64,000 nucleotides of DNA from contig LNKV01000006.1 in assembly GCA_001465935.1 (NCBI GenBank), positions 1 to 64,000 on the forward strand, given 5' to 3'. The translations under genes and the position numbers were made by a program. The first letter of the stretch is position 1. Every line of letters starts with the position of its first letter. The notes under the pieces are model-generated. The model was given only the letters and a program-made list of their open reading frames with translations. It was not told where the DNA came from and did no database searches. Positions 1 through 14,480 of this stretch are shown in pieces. The DNA comes from Clarireedia homoeocarpa (taxonomy: Eukaryota; Ascomycota; Leotiomycetes; Helotiales; Rutstroemiaceae).

Positions 1-1313
1 TTTATTATAAATCGAATTAGTTAATATAAATATAGTTTTATTAATAATAATATTAAATACTTATTTATATTAAATTAATTAGAAGGTTTAGCTCTTAAAT
101 ATTATAAAAGATTATATATTTAAGATAATATTATATCTAAATAAATAATTAATAAGATAGTTAACTTTTTAATAGATCTAATTAAATATTAATATATTTA
201 AAATATATATATATATCTCGTTTAACTTAAAAGCTAGTTTTTCAAGCTATTCTATTAATAGTTCGAGCTTCTAGCTAGTATTATTAATAAGACTAATTTA
301 AAGAATAAATATTAAAACTTTATTAGAAAACTAAATAATAATTACTAAATATATTTATTTATAGATCGTTTTAAAAACAAGGATTATAAAGTTAATATAT
401 AAGTACTTTAGTATTTAAACGCGGATAATACTAATATTATAATAAGTAAATAAGTTTAATAAGTTTTTATTAAAATAGTAATAATTATAATAAACTATTA
501 AAACCGAGTTACTATTTATATTAAGAGCTAGTAGATACTCTAAAACTAATTTAATACTCTAATTACTACTCTACTTATTTATATAAGATAATTAATTTTA
601 CTTTCTAATATATTATATTATTTCTTTTCTAACTAAAAGACTATTCTATTAATTAATAACTTTACTCGAAACTCTCTCTTTTCTACTCTCGCTCGAGTTT
701 AAACTCTATATTATATAATAAGTAAAATTAAATATAAGTTTTATAAAAATATAATAGAGAAAATAAAGAAAGAAGATAATATTTTAATTAAAGTTTAGAT
801 TAAAGTTATAATTTATATAAAGTAATTAAGAGTAGATTAAGTAAAAAATAGTATTTAAATAAAGACTTTTTTTTAAGTAATTTAAGAGATATAAAATACT
901 TAGATTTAATTAAACTAATAAATAAAAACTATATAATAATATTATATAAACTAGTAAAATATAATATCTTTTATTAAACTAAAACTTTTATTAACTTTAA
1001 AGTAAATAACTTTATATTAATTAATATATCTTTCTTTTAATAACTTTATTATAATCTTAAATTTATAATTAAATATTTAAAGACGTTTTTATAAGTTAAA
1101 AGATATAATAATTAAAGTAAACTTCTAATTATCTATTAAATTTTAATAAACCTTATAATCGATAGTTATATTTAATTATTTACTCTCTTTCTAATTATTT
1201 ATTTAAATATATATATAGTAATACTAGAATATAAATAATTTATTAAGAATCGAGTATTAGTCGATTATATTTAAAGATATTTTATTTAATTTAAGAACTT
1301 ATTTATCTCTTAA
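1..1313. repeat. AT-rich RIP-degraded repeat, unclassified
   Basis: Very AT-rich sequence with no open frame of useful length and almost no CpA or TpG, the pattern left by repeat-induced point mutation. I could not recognise any encoded domain. It forms the left flank of the gypsy element that starts at 1314. Confidence 0.6.
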
Positions 1314-1880
1314 TATTATAATCTGGTTATATAATAATTAAAAGACTTTAGACTTAAAAAATATATATTATACTAAGAGTCTAAACTTTAATATTAATAT
1401 AATATAATATATAGAAGTTTATAAGTTTAAGTATCAACTAAAAAAGAAAAGTATTTTAATAAATAATAGTATTTATAAGATAAGTAGTACTCTAGAAAAA
1501 GAATATTTAAGAAATAAGAGATACTTTATAAAAAGAAGTATCTAAATAAAGAAAAGGACTTTAATTAGAATTAGTATTTTTAATAGAACTTTTAGTTAGT
1601 AAAATATATAATATCTTAATAATTTTAATAATCTTAATATATTAGAACTAATAAAACTAATAAAACTAATAAGATAAATAGAGAATAAAAGTCTATATAA
1701 ATAGATAGTATTTTCTTAATATATAGAGTTTTATATTTAACTTAATTAATTAATTTCAATTACTATTTATTATTTACTATTATATCTATTAATTCTTTAT
1801 ATAATTATTAATATTAAATCTATAATAGTACTTTCTATCTCCGACCGATAATATTTAATCTTCTAATTACTTCTATATAA
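1314..1880 (+). repeat. 5' LTR of gypsy family A
   Basis: Aligns with 7523-8081 over its whole length (shared TATAATCT(G/A)GTTATATAAT start, shared CTTCTATATAATTTAAAA end region). The start fits a RIP-altered TGTTACGATCTGG. The 3' boundary is uncertain by several bases because the two copies stay alike a little past it. Confidence 0.75.
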
Positions 1881-4800
1881 TTTAAAATAATTATAATAGT
1901 AACGTTAATATAAATTAAATAAATATAGATAGTAATAATAATAATAAACTAAAGGAACTAAGATTCTAAGAAACTTTAAAAGTTATATTACTAGATAAGT
2001 ATAATAATAATAGAAAAGAGTTAGATATTTTTTTTTTATAACTAGGAATATACTTTAAGTTTAATATCGATAAATTTATTATTTAAAATACTAGAAGTCT
2101 CTAAACTACTTTTTACTTTAAAAATAAAATATTTAAATAGATTAAACTATTTCTATCTAATTATTTTAAGAATAATCTAAACTCTAATAAGATAATATTA
2201 ATTATTATAATTATTTTTAGAAGTTTCAAAAGATTCTATAAAGAAATATAATAAATATTTAAAGATATTAATATTATATAAACTATTAAAAGAAAGTTAT
2301 TTATTTTTTAATAAATAGGATTAGTAATTAATTATATTATAAAATTTCGAAAATATAGAAACTAAACTAATTAGAATATTATAATATTTTTAAACTATTA
2401 TATACTAAACTTATAAAATAGTATTAAACTCGAACTTTTATATAAAGACTTTATTAATAATATAAACAATTTAATCGAAGAAATTATTTGAATTAATAAT
2501 TATAAGTACGAATTCTAATAAGAATTATATTTTATTAATAATTAGTGATCTCGTTTTTATTAATTAAATAAAAAGTACTTAAGAAATCTAAGAAGATAGA
2601 ATTATAAAGAAGAAACTTATAATAACTTTATAGAATTAAATATTATAAACTTATAAGATAATTTTTTTATAGAAAAAAAAATTACTAATAAGAAAAGAAA
2701 CTTTATTTTAAATATAAATTTTTAAAATATTAAATAAGAGATTATTAAAAGAAGTTATAAAAATAGAAATTAAAAGGAAATAATTAGAAAGAAAAAAAGT
2801 AACTTAAAATTATAATAAGTAAAAATAATTATTAGAACAAGAATATATTTAAATATTAATTAAATATAATAATTAAATAAGATAAACTAGATTATATAAT
2901 ACTATTATAAATAGTTTATTATAATAATAACTATTTAATATATTAGTTAGATAAAAATAATATAAGATAGTATTTTAAAAAACTAAAAAAAAGTTATTAA
3001 TCAAATAAAATATCTAACTTACTATAAATAAATAAAAAGTAGATTATTAAAGAAAATAATATTTAAAGAATTAGAATCTAAATTTATTTAAATCGAATAG
3101 TTAAATATCACGATTATATAAGAACTTTTAAATCTAAAATAAATAAGATTTATAAGTTTATATATAAAAATAATAAATATTTTAAATAGAAATAACTCGA
3201 AATAAATAAAACTTATTAGAAATTTTCTAGAAACAATTTCGAGAATATCGAACTTCAAGTTAAGTAATACTAAATAATATTTCGCTATTTATAAATAATA
3301 TAATTATAAAAACAAGTTAGAAATAAAGGAAATATTTATATAAAATAACTAATATATAAATTCTTAGTAAAAGATTAAATATACTATATTAAATTAGTTA
3401 ATAAAGAAGTTAGATTTTAATAGAATATATTTATTATAAAACCTTATTATAAAATATTTTATAATAACTAGGAATAATTTATAGTAGAGTTAAGAGAACT
3501 AACTAAAAAGTTAAAAATTATTTTAAAGTTAAAATAGATTTTTTATAAAATATATATAAATAAATAGATATTTCAAACTATAATAGACTTAGAAGTAATA
3601 GAAAATTTTATAATATTAGAAACTATAATATTAGTAAACTTATAAATTCTCAGAAAATCAGTTTTATATAAATTTACTTTTATTAATAGATAATTAGTTA
3701 AAAGTAATAGAATAATTTATTATAAGATAAAAAATTTTATAATATAATTAGATTAGTATTTTAAATAGATAAGAATAGATTTAGTATTTTTAAAAAGATA
3801 CTAGATAATTCTAAGAATACTATAGTTAAAAAACTATAATCTATATATTAATTAAATTATAAGGACTTTGAAATTAGATAAGTATAAATATAAAATAAAA
3901 ATTATATAGAGTTTTATAAAACTAATATATTAATATAGAATATAGTAGAAAAAACTATAAGAATTGAAAGTAAATAGTATTTCGAATATAGAATATTTAG
4001 TCTAAAATCTATTATTAAAATATATATTAATAATATATAAGAAATATATTAATATCTTTAAGGAAAAAACTAATAAAGATATTTTATTAAAATACTAACT
4101 TTGAGATTATAAATTAAAATTAATTAATAAGAAAGAACTATTATTTTTATTAATTATATTATAGTTAATAGAAAAGTTAGAAATATTATAAAATTATATT
4201 AATAAGATATTAGTAAAAGGATTTATCGAATAATTATAATTACTAGTTAAAATATCGATCTTTTTTATATTAAAGAAAAAAGAAAATAAACTTAAATTAA
4301 TAGTTAATTATCAGAAACTTAATAATATTATTTTTAAAAATCAATATTTATTATTATTAGTTAGTAAACTATAAGATTATCTTAAATAAGTTAAATATTT
4401 TATAAAGTTAAATTAAAGATTAGAATTCAATTTAATTTAAATTAAAAAAGAAGATAAATAGAAAATAATATTTTAATATAAATATAGATATTATTAATAT
4501 AAAATTATATTTTTTAATTTAATAAATATACTAGTTATATATATATAATTAATTAATAATCTATTAAGAAGATATTTTAATAAATATTATATAATATATT
4601 TAAATAATATTCTGATTTTTATAGAAACTCTCGAAGAATATATTAAAATAGTTTAGAATATATTAAGAATTTTAATAAATATAAATATCTTATTAAAGTT
4701 CTAAAAATATAAGTTTTATATTACTAAAACAGAGTTTCTAAAATATATTATTAATATAAAAAGACTTAAGATAAATTTAAATAAAGTTAAAGAAGTTCTA

Positions 4801-7522
4801 AAATAAAAATAACTTATAATTATTAAGAAAATATAATTATTCTTTAAATTTACAAACTTTTATAAACGATTTATTAAAGATTATTCAAAAATAACTACTT
4901 TATTTAATAAATTAATTAAAAAGAATTAATAATATAAATAGAATAAAGTAGTATAAAAAGTATTTAATATATTTAAATAAATTTTTATATAAACTCTAAT
5001 CTTTATTATATTCGATCTAGAACTACTTATTATAATAGAAACTAATATATTAGATTATATACTAAGAGTAGTTCTAAGTTAATTAAATAAGAATAAGAAA
5101 TTATAATTAATTATATACTATTTAAGAAAACTATTATTAATAAAACTAAATTATAAAATATATAATAAGAAACTATTTACAATTATTAATATATTTTAAA
5201 AATAGAAAATATATTTTAAAAGATCTAAGTATATAGTTTAAATATATTTAGATTATAAGAACTTAATTTATTTTATAACGATTAAAGTTTTAAATTAATA
5301 ATAAATATATTAGATAAAAATATTAATTATATACAACTTTAAAATCTTATATATTAAAGGAAAAGAGAATATTAAAATCAATATTCTAAATAAGAAACTT
5401 GAATATCTAGAAAATAAAATATATAAATTATATATAATATTCTAAAAAGAAAAAGATTTATTAATATTTAACTTTTTATAACTAATTATAATAACGATAC
5501 TTTATAATAATTATCTAGAAAAGGAAGTATAAAAATATTTTAAAAATAATTTTATTATAAAACGAATATTAAAAAAACTAAGTAAAAAATTTATAATAAA
5601 AAATAATATTATATATTTTTATAGAAAGATATATATACTTTTAAATTTAATTAAGAAGTTTATTTAAAAATAATATAAATTATTAACTTATAGATATTAA
5701 AGAATCACGAAAATATTTATTAGAATAAAAATAAATAGTTATTTCCTATAAATAAAAAAGATAGTTAAAAAAGTTATAGAAAATTACAATATTTATATAT
5801 AGAATAAAACTTTATAATATACTTTATATAATTAGTTTAAAACTCTAAATATATTTACTTAGTTATAAAAGTTTATTATATAGAACTTTATAATTAAACT
5901 TCTATTTTTAAAAAACTTAATTATAAAAATAGTATATAACTCTATTCTAATAATTATAAACTAATTAACTAAATTTAGATATATAATTTTATATAAAGAA
6001 AGTAATATAATTAAAAACTTAATTTATATATTTCTAAGAATAATAATTAATATATATAAAATATTAAATAAGATTATTTCGAATTAAAATAAATTATTTA
6101 CTTTAAAATTCTAATAAATACTTATATTATTATTAAAAGTTAAAAGAAAACTTTTTATAATATTTTATTTATAAATAGATAGTTAAATAAAATAATTAAA
6201 TTAAACTATAAAATAATATTTAAAATATTATATTAATTGTTAATAAGATAATTAAGTAGAATTATTACTATTTATATAATTTATAAATAATATTATAAAA
6301 GTAATAATAATAAGTATAATATTAATATATATTAATTTTAAATTTAAATTAAAAGTATATAATATATAATTATTAGATATAACTAAATTAAATACTAGAA
6401 TATCGAAAATAGAAAATCTTAAGAATCTATATAAATAATTATTACTTGATATTAAATTTATTATAGAAAGAACTATTTAATATTATAATATAAAATATAA
6501 TATAAAACTAATATTTAAGAAAAAAAATAAGATTTACTTTCTTAAACGAAATATTAATATAAAAAAACTAAATAATAAATTAAATTATAAGAAACTAGAA
6601 TTTTTTAAAATTATTAAAATAATTAAACTAGTTAACTACTATTTTAAGTTATTAAAAATAATAAATATATATCTAGTATTTTATATTTTATTTCTAGAAT
6701 TAGTATTATTAGAAATATTAAATATATTATATATCGAAATTAAATTAATAAATTTAAATACTAAATATAAAGTTGAAAAAATATTAGATTAAAAATATAT
6801 TAAAAGAAATCTATATTATTTAATTAAATAGAAAGGATATTTATATTTAGAAAATATATAGAAACTAATTAAAAACTTAAACTATTTATAATATTTAAAG
6901 AGATTTTATTAATAAAATCTTTATTAGTTATCTAAATAGTAAAATCTGAATTATTTATTATTAATAAATCGAGAGAAGATTAATTGTTTATAATAAAAGT
7001 AAATATTTAAAAAACTTATTTTATTTATTCTTTTTCTAATTTTTTCTTTTCCTTGAATTCCTTTAATATATTTATTATCTATAAATTATATTATAATATT
7101 TTCTTAGTTTTCTCTTATAATTTCTATTATTATTTTTTTAAATAAAGTATCTTTATTATAATCTTTTCTTTCTTAACTTCTAAATAAGTCTCTTCTTATT
7201 ATATTATTATTTAAAAGGATATTAAAATATTAAAAATATTATAAGAATCACGATTAATATTTTTAATATATTCTCTATAATAACTAATATCTAATAATAT
7301 ATAATATTTAAAATTCTTTTTAAAATAATAAAAATAATTTATTAGTATTATCTTTCCTTCTTTTTATAAACAATTATATATATTATAACAACTTCTTAAA
7401 GATTTAAATAACTTCTTAAATATAATAAAAAAGAAAGAAAATAAAAATAATTATTAAAAGTCTAAATAGATACTTTAAATTATTATAAATATTAGAACGA
7501 TATTAAATTAGAAAGAGAATAA

Positions 7523-8081
7523 TATTATAATCTAGTTATATAATAATTAAAAAGGATTTTAAATTTAGAAGATATATATTATATTAAAAATCTAAATCTT
7601 AATATTTATATAATATAATATATAGAAGTTTATAAGTTTAAATAATAAAGTAAATAAATAAATATTTTATTTTATAAAGATATTTATTAGATTAATAATA
7701 TTTATAAAAAGAAAATATTTATTAGATTAATAGTATCTTATAATAATAGTATTTAAATAAAATAAAGTATTTTAATATAAAGTAGTATTTTTAATAAAAC
7801 TTTTAATTAATAAGTTATATAATATCTTAATAACTCTAATAGTTTTAATTAATAGAACTAATAAAATTAATAAGATAAATAAAGAATAAAGATTTATATA
7901 AATAAATAATATTTTTTTAATATATAGAGTTTTATATTTAATTTAATTAATTAATTTTAATTATTATTTATTATCTATTATTATATCTATTAATTCCTTA
8001 TATAATCGTTAATATTAAATTTATAATAATATTCTTTGTTTTTAATTAATAATATTTAATCTCTTAACTACTTCTATATAA
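7523..8081 (+). repeat. 3' LTR of gypsy family A
   Basis: Direct repeat of the 5' LTR at 1314, about 560 bp, differing mostly by transitions. A possible target duplication is CTTAA (1309-1313) versus TTTAA after the LTR, but RIP makes it ambiguous. Confidence 0.75.
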
Positions 8082-8399
8082 TTTAAAAGAATAAGTATTT
8101 ATAATATATAGATTTTATATAATTTAAAATATAATTTATCGATATAATATATATATAATTTATATAAATATAATTATTATATTTTTTTTAAAAAACTTAT
8201 CTTTAAATATTTAAAAAGAATAATTTAAAATAAATAAAGAAAATATTTTAAAAGAAAATAAAAAAAAGTTTTTATTTAAATTAATTATCTTTTAATTTAT
8301 TTATTAATTTTAATTATATTTAAATTTATTAAATTAATAATTTATTATTATAAATATTAATAAAATTATATATAAGAATATTGAATAAAATTTAATAAT

Positions 8400-11300
8400 T
8401 ATTATATATATATAAACTTTTAAAAAACTTTAATTTTTTAATTTTCTAATTATTAATTTTAAAAATAATATAATTTTTAATTTATAATATATTATTATAT
8501 TATTAATAATTTATTATTAATTATTCTAATTAACTAATAATTATTTAAATAATATTTTATTCAAATCTTTTTTATTGAAAGAATTATTAAATTATTAAAA
8601 AAAAGTTTATTTTATTATATAATATAAATATCTTTATTATTTTTATTATTTATTTTTATTATCTTTATTTTTATCTTTATTTTTATTTATATTTTTATTT
8701 TATATCTTTATTTTTATTTATTAATTCTTATAATAATATATATTTTTTTAAAATTTTAAAAATAATTTATTTGAAAAAAATAATAAGATTTTTTATAAAT
8801 TTACTTTTATATTTAAATTTATTTATTTAATTAAATATATTTATTTTAAAGATATTAATAATAATTTAAAAACTTAATTTATAAATAATATTTTTTATAA
8901 ATTTAAATATTAATATTAAAAAAAGAAAAAGAAAAAATAAATAAATTAATTTTTTATTTTTTTAATTTAATAAAAAAATAAAGTTATAATATTAATTAAA
9001 TTAATTTTAAAATTATAAATATAAATTAAGATTTAATAAAAATAGTATATTTTATAATAAATCTAATTTATTAAATTAATCTTTATTTAATTTTCTTTTA
9101 ATATTATTTTTAATATTATATTTAACTTTTTTTATTAGAATATTAATAATAATAATAATTATAAAATTAATTAATCTTTTTAATAAGATTTTAAAACTTT
9201 ATTTATTAGATCGAAAAATTAAATAATAATTTATATTATTATATTAAAACTCTAATTAAGAAAGTTATTAGATTTATTAATTTATTTATTAATATATATT
9301 TAATTTATAAATTATCTTCTTTTAATTAATATTTAGATTATTTTTTTTAAATTATTTATTTAATTAATAAGTTTAATAATAATTTAAATACTTTTTTATT
9401 TTTATAAAAACAAATAGTTTTTAATTAACTTATTATATATATCTATTTTAATAAATACTATATTTATAAATATATTAATAACTAGATTAAAAATATTATA
9501 TCGAATTATTTTAAAAACTTATTTATATAAAAACTTTTATTTTTTATTAAATAATTAGTTAAGAAGTTATATTTACTTTTTTATAATAACTTTAAATTAT
9601 TTTAAATTAAAAATAAATATTAAACTCTATTTATAATAACTTTAAAATCTTTATTCTCTTTTAAAAAATTTTATTATTAATTTTATATTTTAATATTAAT
9701 TAGTTTAGTTTTAAAGAAAATAATTTATAAAGATTTATTTTTTAAACTAACTAAATATTATAAAAACTAGATTAAAAGTTAGTAATACTAATCGACTATT
9801 TTATAAAAATTAATTAAATTCTTTAATTTTCTTAAATAAAGAGATAATATTAAGAAACTATTAGAATTATTTAAACTCTTTTATAATTTTATAATATTTA
9901 TTCTTATATATTATCTTATTAATTCCCCGATCAAAGTTAATAAAGAAATTATTATTAATTAAACTAGTTATTTTTTATTTAATTATAAAACTAATCTTAT
10001 TTATTTTAATTAATTAATATTAATTAATTTTATAATTTATAAAATACTATTTTATTTTATATTAAGAAACTAAACTTTTATTTTTTAAAAATAACTTTAA
10101 TCGATTTTATAATATTATCTTTTATTATATTAATATTATTAATATTAACTTTTTTAATTAAAAAAAGAAATATCTTAATATAATAATTAAATAAAAGTAA
10201 AAAGATAAATATAAGATTAAAGTTATTATTATTATTTAAAAGATTAATAATTAAATAAAAGATTATATTTAATTAAAAACTTTTTATTAAATAAAATAAA
10301 AGATATAAAATATTTAAATTTAATTTAGTTATTTAAAAGAAAATATATAATATTCTTTTATATATTATTAAGAAATTAATATTTATTTTAAATTAAAGTT
10401 TTTATTAACTTTAAAATAAATAATTTTATTTTTATTAATATTATATTTTTTAAAATATTTAATTTTATTTAGAAAGTTATAATAAAAAAATTATAAATAT
10501 TTTTATTAATTAAAGATTATAATAATTAAAAAGATTAAAAAATTTCTTATTATATTTATTTAAACTTATTAATTAATAATTAATTTTAAATTTATACTTT
10601 TTTTTAATTATCTATTTTATATATTTTTTAATTTTTAAAAGAATATAGTTTTTTAAAAATTAAATTCTCTTTAATTATAAATAATATAAATTATATTAGT
10701 TTATAAATTTACTTTTTAATTATATCTACTTTTAATTTATAATATATATTTATATTAATTTTAATTTTTATAAAATTAATTTTAAATATTAAAAAAATAT
10801 TAACTAATAAAATTATAAATTAAATAAATACTAAAGATAATAAATTAATATATATAAATTAATTACTTTTATTTTCTTAATTTTAAGTAAAGAAATTATA
10901 ATTATTTTAATAATAATAATATTAAAGATAATATAATAAATATAAATAAAAAAAATTTTATTTTATTTATTAAATTAAAAAACTAAATTAGTTTTTATTA
11001 TTACTTTGTTATATTTATTTAATTTTTATAAAACTTTTTTAAAAGATTAAATTTATATATTTAAAATAATAAAGATTAATTTTAAAAATATATTAATAAT
11101 ATAATTTTTTATTATTATTAAATATTCTAAATTCTTTTAAAAACTTTAATTTAATTATTTAAAATATTTAATATATTTATATATAATTTTTAAAATTATA
11201 TTTTATATTTTTTATTATTAAAATAATTAATATAAACTTAATATTATTTTAATTTATAAAATCAATTATTTATTTAAAAAATAATAAACTAATAAAAATA

Positions 11301-11500
11301 ATAAATAAACTATTTTCTTATTATTTAAATAATTATATTTTATTTCTTACTTTTAATAAATTATTATAATCTTTTTATTTAAAATCGATATTAAATTTTT
11401 AATTTTTAATAAATATTTAAAGTTTTTAATTATATTCTTTAAATCTAAATTAAATATTTTTCTATTTTACTAATTATATAATTATAAGATTATTATAATA
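8400..11500 (+). mobile_element. Truncated 5' half of gypsy family B, heavily RIP-damaged
   Basis: From about 9400 to 11490 this region is collinear with 23160-25300 of the full-length family B element, covering the gag to pre-reverse-transcriptase part. An example is the shared stretch ending TATTAAGAAATTAATATTTA (near 10380 here, near 24190 there). Homology stops before the reverse transcriptase. This copy has lost far more G and C than the full copy, so it was hit harder or longer by RIP. About 120 bp at 8400-8515 also recurs directly at 11653-11770, so an LTR-like end of another element borders it. No coding potential remains. Confidence 0.7.
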
Positions 11501-11544
11501 ATTCGGATATTATTAATTACTAAAATTAATAATATTAAAATATT

Positions 11545-12056
11545 ATATTTATTTAATTATTTAATATTTAAAGATATTATTTTTAATAATAAAATAGATT
11601 TTTAAATATATTTAATATATATATATTTTAAATATATAATTTATATAACTATTATATATATATAAGTTTTTAAAACTTTTTAATTTTTTAGTTTTTTAAT
11701 TATTAATTTTAAAAATAATATAATCTTATTTTTATAATATATTATTATAATATTAATAATTAGTAAAACTAATAATATTATTTTAAATTTATTATTAAAA
11801 ATAATTATATAAGAAAATAATAATTATAATAATAAATAATAAATTATAATTAAAATTAAATATAAAACTTTATATATTAAAGAAATATTACTTACTTATA
11901 TAAATCTTTGTTCTCTTTATATATACTCTTATTAACTTACTAAGATTTTATCGAGCTATCAAGTTATCGAGCAGTATTATATAATTCCCTGCCTGAGGTT
12001 CTACTAGTTACCTTGCAATCTGAGCCTAAGGTCCTCAGGCCTTATAGGTCGTAACA
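11545..12056 (-). repeat. LTR head facing the gene island (minus orientation)
   Basis: Read on the minus strand from 12056 it begins TGTTACGACC, a typical gypsy LTR start, followed by a GC-richer 100-bp stretch and then AT-rich sequence related to the 3' part of the family A LTR. The first ~100 bp are repeated in inverted orientation at 18121-18240. The 11545-11770 part recurs inverted at about 20095-20235. The boundary at 12056 is sharp: ordinary-composition DNA begins immediately. Confidence 0.65.
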
Positions 12057-12453
12057 GGGGATTCACGGAGCGGTTCGGTTTATCGATATCCACGATTATA
12101 GATTATTAGTACACAGCCTAACTATATATAGCTACAACTCAGAAGATGAATCTTTTGTTTTATATAAAAGACTGGAGCATTGGGTGCATTTGTTCTGGCG
12201 TTCTATAACTTCTCTCCATTCATACACCTGTGACATCTCCGCTTCTCGGTTTTTTGAAACGGAGGAGAAATCAACTCATTTCTACCTCGCATCTACCTTA
12301 TCTAAGCCTCAAGTATCTAGTCTCCTGCCTCATTATACCATTTTCGCAACTATGCTAAAATTAGCTGCTTGTCCGAACTTCCTTTCCGCATCCGAAATGT
12401 AATTTCTCAGCCAAAGCTCTACCATTGACCCGACGACGCTCATACAGGGTATC
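12057..12453. other. Intergenic, left edge of gene island 1
   Basis: Non-repetitive DNA of ordinary composition between the LTR head and the degenerate gene. I see no convincing coding sequence; the 72-codon frame at 12184-12402 has no recognisable features. Confidence 0.5.
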
Positions 12454-13860
12454 TCAATCTGGTAGTCCAATCCGTCGAAGGAGGGCAATAAAGACATCAA
12501 AAAGTCCAAGGAGCTGTTTCAAGGCGTGAATGAATCTGTCTCAGATCTTAGTATCTCAACGGTGGAGAGATAAAAATCGATTGGTACAAGTTCGACCATT
12601 GCTACAGTGGTTTGTAGCCGACGGCGGCGGAATACACGATGACATGAAAGACATCTTGTGGAACCGAGTTTGGCGTATTCTTCCTTTCTTTCGACCGTAT
12701 TACCTCAAAAAGTACTCTGGTCTTATGAGCAGGACTGGCCGGAGACACGATATCAAAATTTCTGAACAATGAGTTCGGATTTTCCATCTTATCCAGCCAA
12801 GTTCTCTGCTCGAGCATGAAATCTGCATAGCCATGAGATAATGAACTACCTCGCTGCAAGCAATCAAAGACTCTCGACATATAGGGTGGGGGAACATTAG
12901 CCTGTCCCCGGAAAGCCTGAATCATGGCTGTGTTGGAAGAATCATTCTCATCATCATCTTCTTCGGCCTGGGTAAATCCAAAAATTCGTAGTACTGTTTG
13001 AATTTGCCCTCTAACTCAGTCAGAAACTTCTCACATTCCAGAGCGAGAACAGCGAAGATGCCATCAAACTCCAATGGGATGCTAATGTGATACTAGGAAC
13101 CTTGGACTCTAGTGTAGTGTTTTTATAGAGCGAGAATGCCTTATCTTTCTTTTCTGGAGTCGCTGTGTTTCAACGAACAGATACGCGTTGGGTGATGATC
13201 GCCCAATTTTGTGTCAGGATCTGATTTTGCTCCATCGTGCCCGGTGCAAGTTCACAGGGTGTGAGATTTGTATAACGATCCTGAAATTTCACTATCTGAA
13301 AGTGTTTTTCCACTACTTCCACTGAAAGTCCATCCACCGCGCGTAGCCAGGTTTTCGTGCAGTACTCAGCGATGACTTTTGGCGAGAGCCGAGTGATGAC
13401 AAAGTTGTGGCGTTCATAGTACGATCCAATATGTGCATCCCATGGTAGTGAAAAGTAACAATTCCCTCGATCCACTTGTAGGTTCTAAGATCACGGTACT
13501 CCATGAAAGTTCTGATGAGGAGCATCCCGCTTTCGTTTGATCAGCCGAGACGGCCAAAGTCCTCTCGGTGCACTTGATGACAGAGGAAGATTGTGAAGAT
13601 AGATTCGTCCTGTTTCTTAAAGCAATACCATCTTTGTTACACGCGCCATCTCCAAGACCTCCTTCGCCTGAAAAGTTCCCAAGTCGAAGAATGCTACTCG
13701 TTGATAGAACCCAAGCCCCTTTGGCACCTTATGCTTATTACGAACCCTCACCTGGCCAACAACTGGCCGTGAAAGCGGACCGGAGAGTTACACTTATTAC
13801 TTCGTAGCTGGCAGTGACTGCCCCAGAATCTATATCTTCGGTACGCATCATGACTAGTGC
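12454..13860 (-). pseudogene. Frameshifted relic of an unrecognised protein gene
   Basis: Several minus-strand frames read in series look like pieces of one protein. In gene order they are: a piece with VHREDFGRLG near 13560; one with FMEYRDLRTYKWIEG (13425-13525); one with YERHNFVITRLSPKVIAEYC (13170-13430); one with LEFDGIFAVLALECEKFL near 13020-13080; one with MSRVFDCLQRGSSL (12602-12960), preceded by an acidic EEDDDEND stretch; and a C-terminus ending ALLRRIGLPD then a stop at 12454-12456. Consecutive pieces are in different frames, and I could not find intron signals at most of the shifts. I therefore read it as a decayed gene rather than a spliced one. I do not recognise the family. It could alternatively be an intron-rich live gene. 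Confidence 0.4.
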
Positions 13861-14480
13861 AAACAAATTAAATACCGGCGCGTCTTTGAAGTCAAATACT
13901 ACAATCAGCAGCTCCCCGCGAACATGAGCTATGTATGATATGAAGGGCCTCCTCAGCAATGTGCGTGACTTTATCATTATGGGTCTCAATAATACTAATG
14001 CAGAATCAAACTCATAGCATCATATTTAAGATAAAGGAGGGATGAATGAGTGATATCAAGTTGGTTGGTAGGATACTGAGTGGGCTAAACACATGCGTAC
14101 AATTATCAGCCTGCGCCGCAGGCTGCAGGGAAATGCCGGGTGATGCCGCAATTTTCGTTTGGACGACGTCTCGGCCAAGAGGATATATTTGATTGGTCGT
14201 AATTAGAATAAATGCTGCCAAGTGGGTTGGAAGAGAAATTATGGTGTGAGTGGGTCATTACGTACATACGCCAATAGCACCTAACAAAAATATGTCAAAA
14301 TCGGCCTACACTGCATGAACAGCACCCAGCAACAACATCGCGTCGGCCTGCGCCGCAGAACTGTAGTAAAACACAAAAGTGATGCTCGAATCATGTTTAC
14401 AGAATACCTTGGACAAACCAGTAAGTTTTATTGGTAGATTTGGCTATGGATTAACCTCTTCCTCTTTTGTAAAATTGCAG
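13861..14480. other. Intergenic between relic and acetyltransferase
   Basis: No supported gene. An 83-codon minus frame ending inside the relic (13738-13989) may be its extreme 5' portion. The words CTGCGCCGCAG near 14110 and 14350 recur but are too short to interpret. Confidence 0.35.

Larger units (their letters stand above)
1314..8081 (+). mobile_element. Dead full-length Ty3/gypsy chromovirus (family A)
   Basis: Read through its stops, the plus strand still shows the Ty3/gypsy domain order. Reverse transcriptase lies at about 4230-4660, with eroded forms of the VDYRKLN, RYPLPL, MPFGLTNAP and YLDDILIF blocks. Integrase follows at about 5640-6240, with eroded SDRDKLFTS and HPQTDGQTER blocks. 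A chromodomain (KWKGY-like then WEP-like) lies at about 6780-6910. LTRs flank it (1314-1880 and 7523-8081). The domain order LTR, gag region, pol, chromodomain, LTR identifies a chromovirus, whose chromodomain is known to target insertion to heterochromatin. Stops are everywhere and changes are C-to-T/G-to-A, so the copy is inactivated by RIP. No protein product is expected. Confidence 0.88.

Noticed and set aside
1..12056. AT-rich block as mitochondrial DNA or a centromere
   Set aside because: It contains ordered but mutated gypsy domains and LTRs with transition-type damage, which explains the composition without invoking organelle DNA; nothing specific to a centromere can be read.
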